In this document: positions 44,200-56,800 of the stretch, in pieces
Layout: each line of letters starts with the position of its first letter
How positions within the stretch are numbered: the first letter of the stretch is position 1
Assembly: GCF_000002595.2 (NCBI RefSeq)
Contig: NC_057015.1
Span: forward strand, 1,462,718-1,526,717
Reading direction: 5' to 3'
Length of the DNA: 64,000 nt
Source of the DNA: Chlamydomonas reinhardtii
Lineage: Eukaryota > Chlorophyta > Chlorophyceae > Chlamydomonadales > Chlamydomonadaceae
The notes under the pieces: generated by a model
The model's database searches: none
What the model saw: only the letters and a program-made list of their open reading frames with translations
What the model was told of the DNA's origin: nothing
Position numbers and translations under genes: made by a program

Positions 44200-46030
44200 C
44201 TACTGCGAGGGGATCTGCTGGTAGCCCTGCGCGTTCTGCCGCTTGGGCGGCAGCTTGCGCAGGATGTAGAGCACCGCGGCGGAGGGCAGGATCTCTGCCA
44301 GGCCGTAGTAGGCGATGTTGAGCAGCGGGTGGCCCAGCATGTCCACCTCCAGGTCGTCGCGGTCCACGGCGGCCGTGGCGATCATCAGAGCCCTACGTGT
44401 TGAGAGGAGGAGGAGGAAGAGGAGGTCCGTTGGTGGAGGGACGGGGAGGAAGAGGAAGAGGTGGGAGAGCGCGCGTGGTGAGTGGCCGCGTGATTGGTTG
44501 TTCGGTGTGCAGCAGGGGTGGCAGGAGGTGCCACGGGCGCTCTGCGCAACCCTATACGTCCGCCCGCCGGGCAGTGCTAGTGCTAACGTCAGTGCACGTA
44601 GCGCACCGCGGCATGTAGGTAGGCGCATCTCAGCCACGCCTGGGAAATGAGGCTAGCATGACCCGCCTAGGCACCCACGCTACTCGCCCATGCCCGCCAC
44701 GCAAGCCACCGCGCCGCCACCAGGCGCACCTGAACGTGAAGCAGCCGGCGCAGATGGACGTGACCAGTCCCACCTCGCGCAGCTTCTTCCGCCGCCCGCG
44801 GCTCTCAATGGGGAACCGCTGCAGCATCACGAACAAGCGACCGCCGTACAGCAGGAAGCCGGCGGCAGCTGCCAGGAACACGGCTGCCAGCCACAGGTTT
44901 GACACGGTGTAGGCCAGCTCCTGGATGTCACCGGTGCGGCCGAATGCGTTCAGCGCCCACAGGCCCGCCTGGTGTGCGGGTTTGAGAACATGGGTGGGGA
45001 GAAAAAGGGTCGGCGCGTGCGTTGAGAATGGTACGTGGCGCCCCGGAGTGCGCGTGCACATGAGTGATGTGCACTGCGTGCGAGCGGGCTGAACATTGGG
45101 AGGTCTGCTGCTGTCTGGTGGGGCAGCGTTCGTGTCGGAATGTTGGGTCAGCGTCAGCATGCGCTTGCAGTCCCATGGGCTGTACCACGCGCCCAGCCGT
45201 GCCCTCCCGGTTCAGCGAATATGTTGCGCTCTCTAATCCCACCCACAGCCAACCTCACAGCCCGACCCGGACAGCCCATTGGATCCGATCCCTCTGCGCA
45301 CCAGCACAGCGTAGACCACGATGTTGATGATGAGGAAGGTTGGCCGCAGTGCAGCGGCCGGCAGGTTGCGTGCCTGCTGGTAAATCTCCGCCCAGAAGAG
45401 GACCAGGAGCGTGTAGGTGGTGAAGAAGAGCAGGCCTGTCAAGCAGGGGAGGGAAAGGGGAAGAGGGAGGGCGTTGTCATTTCCTGCCGTTGCAGGATTC
45501 CGCTTGCACGGGTTCGGCGCTAGTATGCTACCAGTGGCGAGGACCTGCAGGTTCGGCGACGCAAAACCTCACCAGGCAAGTCCAGCAGCATCAGCTTAGT
45601 GACCACAGGGTGCAGTCCCTCAAGAGCTGGCCGGAAGAAGAACACCGAGCAGCGCAGCACAGACACCAAGCAGTTTAGAAGGTGGAACACCTTCTGGGTG
45701 GTCCAGCCATACTCTGGCACGCGCAGCTGCAGCCGCAGCAGTTGTACCTGCGCAATTATTCTCAGTGTGAGCCTTCCGAGTTGGCGGAACCGACGACTCG
45801 TGTACTCACGAAAGCGACAAGGCCGATGAGCCCGTATGCCGCGCCTATCCCATAGTTGCTGTAGGTCTGAAAAGCCTCGTTCTGTTCAGCCTTCTTCCAC
45901 CTGCACATGGCAACATTGCGCGGGGCCGTGCCAACTTCAGCCACGTCCAGCGAACCGCACTCTGCACGTTGCAGGTCCGGCCTCCCGGGCTGTCTCTGCT
46001 GCTGGGGCTACGCTCGATGCCTCCATTCAT
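44200..46030 (-). CDS. TOM1/THH1-family seven-helix membrane protein
   Basis: Exons 45900-45810, 45747-45573, 45435-45302, 44968-44730 and 44392-44200 join in phase to 277 residues, plus a first exon that I can only guess. The ATG at 46030 with a donor near 45945 fits the needed phase. Family landmarks are strong and in order: [79 protein letters not shown] and the end [19 protein letters not shown] then PPKR. Several hydrophobic helices agree with a multi-pass protein. In plants TOM1 and TOM3 are vacuolar-membrane proteins known as host factors for tobamovirus RNA replication. Their normal cellular role, and the role in algae, is unclear. Confidence 0.88.
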
Positions 46031-46443
46031 GCCTACCAGTCAGGAAACGGAATTACTAGTGCAGTGCTGATGCTAGTAAGGGTCGGCGCCGAGAGCGAGC
46101 CTAGCGTGAGCTCCCGCATCCTCCCGGGCGCCTCTAGCGAGGTAGAATTTTAGTGCGGCAGCTGTTACAAAAATTGATTACGCCGGTTCAGGCGGAATAT
46201 TGCGGGGTGCTGCCGAAAGCCCGTTCGGATGTTCAAGTAAAAGAAGTTCAAGTTACTTCCTGGTGCCTACTTCCTCAAGCAACGAAGTAGGACGGTCTGC
46301 TAGTGGGCGGTGCAGGTGTAAGGTGCTCGATTGAGGGACAGGGGCCCATGCAGCACGGTGGTGAGAGCTAGGGCAGACGGCTAGCACGTTTGCAGATACT
46401 GTTTTACACACATACAGAACACGTCCTCTCCAGAACGCTCCAG

Positions 46444-46450
46444 TATAAAA
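46444..46450 (+). promoter_or_regulatory. TATA box of the AAMP-like gene
   Basis: TATAAAA lies 73-79 bp before the AAMP ATG at 46523. It would place transcription start near 46475, leaving a short leader. Confidence 0.5.
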
Positions 46451-46522
46451 CACTGTTCGTGCACAGACGAACTGCCAGTGCAGCAACCAATCTTCAAACC
46501 CGCGTTCAGCGCGGCTGGACAA

Positions 46523-49500
46523 ATGGGCCGTAAATCGGCCGAGCCTGCGCATATGGAGGAAGAGGAGGAGCATGTTGACCCTGAGCTTATAGAGGGAGAC
46601 GTGGTCGACGATTTGGAAGGCGAAGGTGCGCGACGGCGCCTGACGTTGCGCCGCTCCTGACAACAAGTCGCTTGTGGTTTGGCTCATAATCAGCGCTTGC
46701 ATTGCGGTCGCAGTACATGCTTTGTAACGCCGCGATCAAGCCCCGCGCCTTGAGCGAGCTGCGCGTCGCAGATTCGTGTGGGTTGCGGCGGCGCGCAGAT
46801 CGCTCACACGGCGGCACCCGTTTGCCCCTTTGCCCCGCAGACCTCGAGTATGGGAGCGAGGACGGAGGTGATGAAGACGACGGCGGTGACGACGGCGAGG
46901 ATGACGACCGGGTGCACACGGTGCTTGAGGACGACTCGTTTCACTGCTTTGACGGGCATCAAGGTGCGCCCAGCGCCTGGCTTCCATGAATAACGGGAAT
47001 GGTTTTGGGGAGGCTTTGCTTTGTGAGGGGAAGGGAGGGCCACAGGCGGCTTCGCTTCCCAACATGGCTGGGGCTGCGCAACGTGGTCGGCCCAAAGGCA
47101 ACCTTCGTGCTAACCCTCCCGCTCCCTCCCTTTCCTCCTGCTCCACAGACGCGGTGGTATCGGTAGCCTGGAACCCGGCCCAGCCGGATGTGGTGGCCAC
47201 GGGCGGTTGCGACGACGCGGCCTACCTGTGGCGGGTGGGTCAGGACGCCTTCGAGGCCAGCGCAGGCAGCATGGGCACACACGAGCTGAGCGGGCACACG
47301 GACACGGTGGCGGCACTGGGCTTCAACGCGGCCGGCAGCATGCTGGCCACAGCTGGCATGGACGGTGAGCGGGAGAGTCTTGCGGGTGGTGAGAGGATGG
47401 TGGCGCAGCTGTGCGGGTGGAGATGAGGCTTTTTGCAGCGGCATGTGGCCGCGACAGCGCACGCAGGGGACGGGCATTGGTGTCAAAATGCAGCAGTGGG
47501 GAACTGGGGATGCAGCAGTGCAGTGAGCTCTGGGAGTAGCTGGACCGCCTCGCGCACCTTGACTCCGTGGGCTGCTGGGGGTTTCACACTCTTGCGCGCG
47601 CTGCCTGTGTCACGCAGGGCTGTGCAAGCTGTGGGACGTGGCGGACGGGCGGCTGCTGCGCTCGCTGGAGGGCAGCGGCGGTGCGCTGCAGTGGATGACG
47701 TGGCACCCGCGCGGCGACGTGGTGGTGGCGGGCACGGACGACTTCATGATCTACATGTGGAACGCCGCCAACGGGGCGGTGATGCAGGTGTTCAGCGGCC
47801 ACTGCGGCATTGTGAGCGCGGGCTGCTTCACGCCCGACGGCAAGTCGGTGGTGAGCGTGGGCGGCGAGGACGACGCCAGCCTGCGCGTGTGGAACCCCAA
47901 GACCGGCGAGTGCTCGCTCACCATCCAGGTGCGTGCGGTGGGGGCGGCTAGGTTGCAGGGCGGGGCGGCAGAGGCGGGGTGGGGCAGGGGCACTGGAGGA
48001 AAAGAGATACGGTACCGACAGCTGTTGCGAGTCCGAAGCTTGCTTTGGCGGCCGGGGCTTTGGCGGTCGGGGCTGCGGTGCCCTTATGTATGGGACCCGG
48101 CGCTTACCGCCTGCTGATATGCACATGTGGTCGGTGTTGTGTGCACAGGGGCATCCCTTCCACACGGGCGGCATCAACTGCGTGGGATTGCACAAGGACG
48201 GCAACGGCGCGGCCATCACCGGCGACGAGGACGGCATTGTGTGCATCTCCAACATCGCCACTGGGCGAGTGGGCGGCCGCCTTGTAGGTGCGTATCAACG
48301 GCGCGGCGAGGGGACGGTGCGGGGACGCGTGTCCAGGGCGTCGGGTGTAGGACTGGAGATGCACGCATTGCACACGCATGACTCAAGTGACGGTGGTGAT
48401 GATCAACCTTTTGTACCATCAAATTCTGACGGCACGTGGAGTGCCCTGACGACTGTTTTCAGCCTTGTCTGAGCCGTCACGAGTCACCAACTCATTGCAC
48501 GCTGCACGCCACACACGCCTCCAGCACTAGCATGAACCGTGCGCCAAACTGCGTAGCGCATTTTTGGAGGCAAGGGTAGTGATGACCAACCTTTTGTACC
48601 ATCAAATTCTGATGGCGCGTGGAGCGTCCTGACGACTGTTTTCAGCCTTGTCTGAGCCCTACCTCAATTCGCACTCAAGTACACACATTTTCAATGCACA
48701 CGTTTGCACATCCCACACGTATGCGATCGGTTGTTTACGTCCTGTCCTGCGTGCGCGGTTGTTTCTTATGTGAGCCCAGTTGAGCGGGGCGCCGTGCAGT
48801 GGCGTGGACGAATGTGTTGACGAAGGCACGGGCCGTTTTGCATGGGCCCTTGTACTGCTGTTAGACTCCTTGCCCGAGCCACATGGTGCCGCTGCTGTAT
48901 CGGTAGGCTGCGATGCATATCTCCACTGCATGCGATCTAGCACCGAAGGTCAGCTGTGTCTTGTGTTCGCGTGTGTTCGCGTGGTGGTTTTTATGGGAGC
49001 CCGTTGAGCGGGGGCACAGTCTTGTGGCGTTGACAAAAACTTGATGAGCGAAGCCACGGCGCCGCTCGCATTGACCCGTGCACTGCCGGCAGACTCCTTG
49101 TCCGCGCCACACAGCCACCTCCCCTGCCGACTCCCCGACAAGCCGCCACGCTGAAGCCCTCCCATGCCCAGCCTTTACCTGCGTACGCTGTCGCTGGCAT
49201 GTACCAACATCTTGTCGCTCCGCAGGTCACGAGGACTCTGTGGAGGCTGTGGGCCTGTCTGCACACCTGCCGCTGGCTGCCTCGGCCTCGCTGGACGGCA
49301 CGTTGCGCATCTGGGACTGCGGCACACTCAGCCAGCGCGGCAGCTGCGAGCACCCCTCGGTGAGTCGAGTGATGGAGTAACATGCCGCGGCCACGCGCCC
49401 GGGCTGGGGGCGGCTGCCCGCACCAGCGGCTTGCCTAGGGGACCTTCACACCGGTCATGTGTCATGTGTCGAACACGCACTGCTGTACCCAGCATGCTGA

Positions 49501-49778
49501 TTGCCTGCGCTTCTGTTCCCTACCTTTTGCCTGCCTGCTGCCTCCCGCGTGCCGCGCAGTCCGTCACGCGCATGTGCTGGCACCCCACGGAGCCGCTCGT
49601 GTTCACGGCGTGTCTGGACGGCGCCTCGCGCTGCTGGGACCTGCGCACTAACAGCTGCGTGCGCACGTACGGCGGGCATGAGGACGCGGTGCAGGACATT
49701 GCCATCAGCGCGGACGGGACCATGCTGCTCACGGGATCTGACGACGGCACTGCGCGCGTGTACAAGGTGAAGCCGTGA
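46523..49778 (+). CDS. AAMP: AAMP/Sqt1-like WD40 protein
   Basis: Seven exons join in phase to 414 residues: 46523-46625, 46841-46963, 47149-47364, 47618-47928, 48149-48287, 49226-49359 and 49560-49778. The N-terminus is very acidic (Glu/Asp-rich, through GGDEDDGGDDGEDDD), as in animal AAMP. Then come about seven or eight WD40 repeats. Recognisable blades include VVATGGCDDAAYLWRV, LCKLWDVADGRLL, LQWMTWHPRGDVVVAGTDDF, LAASASLDGTLRIWDC and LLTGSDDGTARVYKV. The LEWMEWHPRAPVLLAGT-like blade is typical of AAMP. The yeast relative Sqt1 is a chaperone for ribosomal protein uL16, so a role in 60S ribosome assembly is likely. The ATG was chosen because nothing upstream in frame is an ATG. Confidence 0.92.
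48393..48662 (+). repeat. Duplicated 88 bp block in AAMP intron 5
   Basis: The segments 48393-48480 and 48575-48662 are close copies (GTGATGA.CAACCTTTTGTACC through TTTTCAGCCTTGTCTGAGCC). A second, more diverged pair of about 135 bp lies further on in the same 938 bp intron, near 48755-48890 and 48982-49115. Confidence 0.8.
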
Positions 49779-50242
49779 GGCGAGCAGCTTGCGTTGAACG
49801 GCGAGTGAGGCAGGAGCGGCGAGTGGAGCAGGAGAGGCGTGTGTTGCACAGTCGGCGTGGTGACAACGGTTTGGTTGGGTTTGGTGATGTGTTGTTAAGA
49901 CAGGCGCTCATGCTGTAGCATATTGTGCAGTTTCTGTTTGTATATCATGCTATGTGGTCACAACTGCGTGTGTTTTATTCTTTCGCATGCGCGTGCACCG
50001 GTGCATCACATTATGGGCGCGGCGCGGGGCTCTGCGATATGCACGCGACCAAGCACATATCTGCTGTAGATAACGGTGCAGCGTCATAACAGTCTGATGT
50101 AGGAAGACGAAGGGATTCCGGCGGTGGCGGCGGCCCCTGATTGTATGTTGTCGCAAGTGGGGCAAGCCTGACACGCGGCGTCTCCCGACTCCCTTTGAAG
50201 GATTAAGGATTACCAGGCATGCGTATAAACACGCACGCGCAT

Positions 50243-50247
50243 TGTAA
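50243..50247 (+). terminator. Possible TGTAA polyadenylation signal of AAMP
   Basis: TGTAA about 465 nt past the AAMP stop, the first such signal found downstream. Confidence 0.4.
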
Positions 50248-50661
50248 AATACATTTGAGATCACTTGTTCGCACTGAGCCTAGCCAGGGCCACCGTTCGG
50301 GCGCGATGCCCCCGCAGTCAGCGTGAGGCCCGCGCTGGGCCACAGCCCCCCACGCATGCAGCGTTTTAGCGGCCTTGGCCAGGCGCGTTTGCAACTAACA
50401 GCAGAGTGAGCAGACCGCACACATGCACACGTGAAGTGGCTCCGTCTTAAACTCATGATGTGCCTCAGACGACGTGCTGAACATAGCCCTGAGTCTGTAA
50501 CAACAGTAAGGCCTCGACGCAACCAGCTCATCTCTTGCTAGTCGCTACTGCCCTTGCATTCCTCCGCGGTTCCAAGCCTGGGTAATTGCCGCGTGTCATG
50601 TCTGTCATACTGTCACCCTCCTGCCCAGTTCGCCTGGCCCAACACACGCCCCATTAAAACT

Positions 50662-52176
50662 TCACGAGCGCCTCAGCCGCGTGTCACTGCCGTGTAAGTG
50701 CTCCCCGCCGCTCAGGTCCACCTCCACGGTCGCCACCTCGCCCGGCTGCAGGTCTCTCCCCGCCAGCGCGTGTAGCACGCCCCAGTGCGACACCAGCAAC
50801 AAGCAGCGCTCCGGTCGGGCCGCTAGCCGCCGCCGGAGCTCCGCTAACCGCCGCTCGTACACCTCTGTGGATCCGGACGGAACGGCACCGTGCGCTCAAT
50901 GCACGATGGGGGCAAAGTGAGCAGTGTAGTGTGTTGCGCGTGGATTTCACGAACAGCCCTAGCATTCCGTGATGGCAGTCCATGCACGCAGACCCGCCGG
51001 CCTTTGCTCACCCTGCGGCTCCTTCACGATGGCTTTGGGGTCCGTGGCACCACCGGTGTACCACCACACGTCATCCATGTCAGTAGGGAAGGCCACCCTG
51101 CGCGCGGGCGGCCGGCATCAATGGATCAAAGGGCACACAAGCCCTGGTACCAGCTACAGCCCCTAAAGCTGCAGCCGGTACCGGTATCTTGCCACAGCCA
51201 GTGGGTGACACGATAGGAGTTTGCTGTGATCAGGCGTGCCCCAAACGTGATCCGTGCGCTCACTCCGGGAAGTCATTGGTCAGCTCGGATGGCGCTCTCC
51301 CGATCTCTGATGACAGCGTCACACGCTCTCGCAGCAGCGGCTCCGCCTCCACCTGCGACCGGCATGCAGGTTCACGTGTGGTTGGATGTGCAGCTCTGCA
51401 CATACGCTCTGCAAACAACCACACACGATGGGATATGGCAGGTCCTGATCCCGCACCTTTAGAGCGCCCGTTTGCTGCCGCCCAGGGCAAATGCACTCAC
51501 TCTGAGGCCTCTCTGTAGCCCCGACGTGACGATCACGGCCGTCTGTAGGCATCTGCGGTTGACATGCAACACTTGACAACCTAGTACGGCAGCAGGCGTC
51601 CACGACAACTTGCTCCGTAGCTGACCGACGGCCGAAAGGCGCCCGGGCGTTCAGACGCCAAGCCACAGCCCTCACAATCTTCGTATGACTCTCTCAGCCG
51701 GTCTTGACGAATCAACAGTTGCCCGCCGCCACCTGCCTTGTGAGCGGCGACACGAGTACTGCCTCTGGCTGCGGGCGCAGCGCCGCTACCGCCGGCCCCA
51801 GCGCCTCCACCCGCCGCAGCCCCTCACGTGACAGGACCGTGTCGTACAGCAGTGGGTCGCGCAGCGGCTCCTGCGTGGGGGGTGTCGGGGCAGTGGAGCC
51901 GCAAAGGCGCTTGCAGCGTGCGCAAGAGCTGTACGGCATCCCAGCTCAAGACTTCCGGTCCGAGACATCTGCATGCACACGCTGTAACTATGGGAAAAGA
52001 CCCTTCGAAGCTGTCAGGAATGGGGACTACCCGCGTTACACACACACGTGCTGTTGCGCCACGCGCCCCTGCCCAGCCATGCCCCACTGCAGCCCCACCT
52101 GGTGCGGACTGCCGTACTTGTGCAGCGCCATGTAAGCTGCCATCTCCGTGGCTCCATGCCGGATCACGTGTAGCAC
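50662..52176 (-). CDS. Histidine phosphatase (phosphoglycerate-mutase-like) family protein, N-terminus unresolved
   Basis: Exons 52176-52099, 51870-51733, 51474-51457 (an 18 nt micro-exon, uncertain), 51352-51264, 51097-51012 and 50864-50662 join in phase. The catalytic set is visible: VIRHGATE (His nucleophile and first Arg), VLVSPLTRQ (second Arg), LLRERVTLSSEIG (Glu) and LLLVSHWGVLHALAG (second His). The region between holds DMDDVWWYTGG, a tryptophan-rich stretch like that in plant and algal members of this superfamily. The substrate cannot be told from sequence. The start codon lies upstream of 52176. The exon may extend to an ATG at 52281, or a first exon may lie nearer 52700, close to the divergent methionyl-tRNA synthetase start. 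Confidence 0.8.
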
Positions 52177-52792
52177 CTGTATGATGCAGGCGCTGCTCGC
52201 GTCACGGCACTTTCTGGGGTGTCCAACACACCGGTCCCGCCACACCGGTCCAACCCCAGCGCCCGTGACCAAGACTATCATATGACGGAGCTGTCTGGTC
52301 CACGACGGATTACCTTGACGGCGCTGCAGCTAGAAACTTGTGAAGCACCAGTGGCACCGGTAGCAGCTGTCCGCACAGTGCTGCGCCTTCGCATGCGCGA
52401 CGGATTTTGGGATGCTGTACCAGTTCTTGGTGGATGCATGGCGGAATGCCTCATTGATATAAGCATGGGTACTATTAGCTCATGTCACCTGAATGCTTTA
52501 GTAATGTGGGGGGAAGCGATGCACTGTGTTTGCACTGCATGAGACTTTACTTGCCGCGATTGCGGTTCGGCAGGCTCTTGTGACAAATTCAGTAGTAAGG
52601 ACAGTGTTATAGTACTACGTTGCTTACTGGGTTGGGCCTCAGACCTCTTAGCCGTGCAAGTGCTGTGTGGTGGAGCGCCCGCGACTGCAATTTCGTGCCT
52701 CCTAAAGGCCTCGCAGCTGCTCCTGCACCTGTAGCTCTAACTTAAAGACCCTTTCCTAGAGCTTGGCCTTGTCAGTCGAGCAGCGTGTTGGG
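52177..52792. promoter_or_regulatory. Divergent promoter region of phosphatase and methionyl-tRNA synthetase
   Basis: The stretch between two genes transcribed away from each other. It probably also hides the first exon of the phosphatase on the minus strand. No TATA box or other known element was identified. Confidence 0.4.
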
Positions 52793-53781
52793 ATGCGGCA
52801 GGCGACGATGTCACCCGTCGCGTGCGCTAGCAGTGCGGGGAGTCGCTGCCTGGCCGCCTCGCGGATCCTCCGCGCCGCTGCGGGCCGCTGCGTCCCGTTC
52901 CAGCACTCGGTTGTGCCGCCGCGGCCCGCGCTGTGGGCTCCCGCTGTGGCCGTCGCGGCGGGCCAGCCTGCCGAGCCCTCGGGGCTGCGCGGTGGCAGCC
53001 TCCGCACGCATTGCAGCAGCTGCCCGCCTGGCGCCGCCGGCTCTCACCAGCAGCAGGACTATTTCACCATCACCACTCCACTGTACTACGTGAACGCAGG
53101 TGCGTGGCAGTAGCGGCAGTAGCGGCAGCGGGAGGGAGAGGGGACGCGAAGCGATGGAGGAGGCTCGGCGGGAAGCGGGCACAGAGGTAGCGGACGGTGG
53201 CGGCAGCGGCTGCGGAAGCCGCTTCTGACGAGGCACCGCAGGAAACAGCAGCCTTGAGGGCATGGGCGAAGGTTGCGGACATAAGAGCCAGACACCGTGA
53301 CAGAAGTGTCTCCTAGGCACAGAGTTGAGCACCTGCCCGGCACACGCGCTGTCCCACATGCTGTAGCGCCCCACATGGGCAGCGCCTATCCGACCATTGC
53401 GGCGGATGTGGCGTCCCGGTTCCAGGTGGGTGGTGGTGGTGGTGGTGGTGGTGGGTGGGTTTGTGGGGGTTGGGCGGGGCGCGCCACCAGAGGATTGGAC
53501 GGGGCGATGTTCAAGGTGATAAATGGATGCGCAAGGAAGGAGTATATTCCGCCTGTGCTGGGCGTCAGTCTTGAAACGCCAGCTCGGGCACTACTTCTGA
53601 CACAATTGCCCCATCCTGACAAACTCGGCTCGTGCGTCGTCGCCCCTCCCTGCAGCGGCTGCTGGGCAAGCGGGTGCGTTTCCTCACCGGCACGGACGAG
53701 CACGGCGAGAAGATCGCGGCGGCGGCGGAGAAGCGCGGCATGACACCGCAGGTGCGTGTGCGTCGGCATGTACAGTGCCTG

Positions 53782-53824
<43 letters not shown>

Positions 53825-56800
53825 TATGGGGATGCCCGGGGTTACACGAACACTGGAGTGCGTGCTTGGGCCGGTGAGCCGGAAGGAAGTTTGGGTGTGT
53901 GCGAGCGTGTTCGCAAGCGCCGGCTGCATTGGAGTACTTCTTGACTCTGTCTAGGCCTCCTGTGCAAGTGTATTGACGCGCAGTGCCCCGCCCCCGATTG
54001 CCGTTCCCCAAGATTGTCTACCGCTTCCTTAACCAATCACATGAATATATGACTGTAACCCCCGCCCCCTCGTGCTCCCGGCCTCAGGCGCACTGTGATG
54101 ACATCGTGGCCCAGTACACAGACCTGTGGGGCAAGGTGCGTGCGTGCAGCGGCTGCCAGGGCACCAGCTGCCGCAGCCCATTGTGGGGCGGCAAGGGCGA
54201 CCGTGCTACACCGATTCGTTTGTGAAAAGGCCAGTCAGCCCCGTCGCCTGCACTCCCAGCCGCAGATCGCGCTAGCCACGCAAACGCGGGAAGGTCTGAC
54301 CTCCCGTCTTCGCACCGTCCGTTGCCTGTTGGGAATGGTGAAACCAAGTCCACCTCACACCTCCCCTCGCGCAGCTGGACATCCGCTTCGACCGCTTCGT
54401 GCGGACCACCGAGTCGCGCCACGCGGCGCTGGTGGTGGACGTGCTGGGGCGCTGCTGGGAGCGCGGCGACATCTACGCAGCCGACTACGAGGGCTGGTAC
54501 TGCGTGGACTGTGAGGAGTTCAAGGTGCGCGCGGGAGGGGGGCAATTGATACTTCCAAGTTCCAAACCCACAGATGGGGGTGAGGGAGTTAGGATTTTGA
54601 GGGCTGGTCTGGGCGGCTGGTCAGCTGCAGCTCCAGTTTGAGGCCAGGTGAGGAGGGTGGTTAGTGCGTCGCATCCCACTGTCCCACTGCGGTGAACAGG
54701 CGGGCGCGCAACAGGCAGCCGGACTAATTTTGCAGCGGTACTGACCTTTGACCTGTCTGTGTGTACGTGTATGTGTGTGTGCTGCAGGACGAGAAGGAGA
54801 TGGTGGCACTGGACGGCGAGGCCCAGCCGCGGGGCTGCCCCACTCACCGCAAGCCCTGCCAGCACCGCAAGGAGGTGCGGGCGCGGCGTGCGGGCGCCAC
54901 AGACGTGTGTGGAGGAGGGAGGATGTTGCACGTGTGTTGGGTGGTGCTGTCTCCCCGAGCTAAACCGGAAAGATTCCATAGCTGTCGCAAAGCCCGCCAC
55001 CGGAGTTGGCCTGCATGGGTGGAATGGTTTAGCAGGGTGGAGTCACGGGTTGGAGTTGAGATCCAATTGCAGAGGGTTGCTGGCTGTCCACCTCAAGACC
55101 CCGCTCCCTCTCCTAATACACCTCATTTCAACGTTGTCGTGTCTGTGTTCTTGTTGTTGCCTACCCACCCGCAGGCCAACTACTTCTTCCGCCTCAGCAA
55201 GTACTCCAAGTGGGTGGCCATGTGGCGAGCTGTGCTGTGCTCACGTCACGAGGGCCGTTGTGGTGGTGATGATGGGTTGCCAAACGCGTCTGCTATTTCC
55301 AAGTGTGGCATGTATCTTCCCAAGCCCCCAACCAACCACTGCCACCCGCGCCTGCCGCCTGCCCCTGCTGCAGGGAGATCGAGGAGCTGTTGAGCCGTGA
55401 TGACTTCGTGCAGCCCGCCTCCCGCCGCAACGAGGTGGGGGTTGGGGCCGGCAGCGTGTGTGGTGGCGCAGCACATGCCTCAGGGGTGCAAGGGCACCAG
55501 GCCAAAATGCCGCAGCCATTATGCCATACTGAAGCGTTGGTGTACTGCACTAGAAACATGGCCACTGCGCAGCAGCCACGATGGACTTCACGTCCTCAGC
55601 CCCCACGCAACACACGCTCGCCACTCCCTCCCCCTCCCCCTCCTCATGCAGCTGATGTCGTACGTGCGCGAGGGCCTGCGCGACTTCTCCATCTCCCGCG
55701 CCGCCGTGGACTGGGGCATCCGCGTGCCACAGGACCCCAAGCACACCGTGTACGTGTGGTTTGATGCGCTCATTGGTGAGTAAATGAGCAGGTCGCGGAG
55801 GGCACGGAACGAGGTCGGGGCCACGTGTTAGATTCGTGAGACCGAGCCTTACGCCTATCAGTTTGCGACCACACGGTTTGCTGCACACCAAGGCGTTCCG
55901 CATGTGAGCACGTCAAGGCTGCCTCGCCAGCACACATTGCAAAACCGTCCCTCCTCCCTCCTCCCGCCTCCCCGTCCCCCTCCTCACACACTTGGTAACG
56001 ACTTCATCTGCAATCTTCATTGCATCCTGAACCGCATTCCCAACCATCTTTGCAACCCCCTCCTCACGCTCGCGCTCACAGGCTACCTGTCGGGGCTGCT
56101 GCCAGAGGACGTGGCGCCCGCCACCTCCGCCGTGCCGGCCCATGGCTGGCCCGCCTCCGTGCACGTGATCGGCAAAGACATCCTGCGCTTCCACGCCATC
56201 TACTGGCCCGGCATGCTGCTCAGCGCCGGGCTGCCCGTGCCGCAGTGAGTGGCCGGGGCGCCGGAGACGGGCGTTTGGGAGGGGCGCCGAGGAGGGGCGC
56301 TGGGGAGGGGCGCCGGCGAGGGGCGCCGGGGAAGGACGCCGGGGAGGGGCGCCGGGGAAGGGCGCTGGGAAGGGGCGCTGGGGAAGGGCGCCGGGGGAGG
56401 ACGCTTGGGAGGGGCGCCGGGGGAGGACGCTTGGGAGGGGCGCCGGGGGAGGGCGCCGGGGAGGGGCGCCGGGGGAGGGCGCCGGGGAGGGGCGCCGGGG
56501 GGAGCAGAGGAGTGACGATGGTTGCAGCAGTGGAAGGGGGCGAGGCCAGGGAGGAGGAGGGAGGAAGGCAAGGCGGGCCTGGAGCGGCCACACATGCCGA
56601 CGGACGGTGCGGTGCATTCCTCACACGCCGCTGTGCACACATGTACGACACACGCAAACCACAACAGGAAGGTGTACGGCCATGGCTTCCTGACCAAGGA
56701 CGGCCTTAAGATGGGCAAGGCGCTGGGGAACACGCTGGACCCCCAGGTGGGTGCGGGGGCGGGGGCGGTGGTGGTCTGGCGCACACACGCCGGGGCGCGG

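Noticed and set aside
56256-56510. Coding Gly/Arg repeat protein
   Set aside because: It is a minisatellite inside an intron of the methionyl-tRNA synthetase; open frames exist on both strands because of the repeat.
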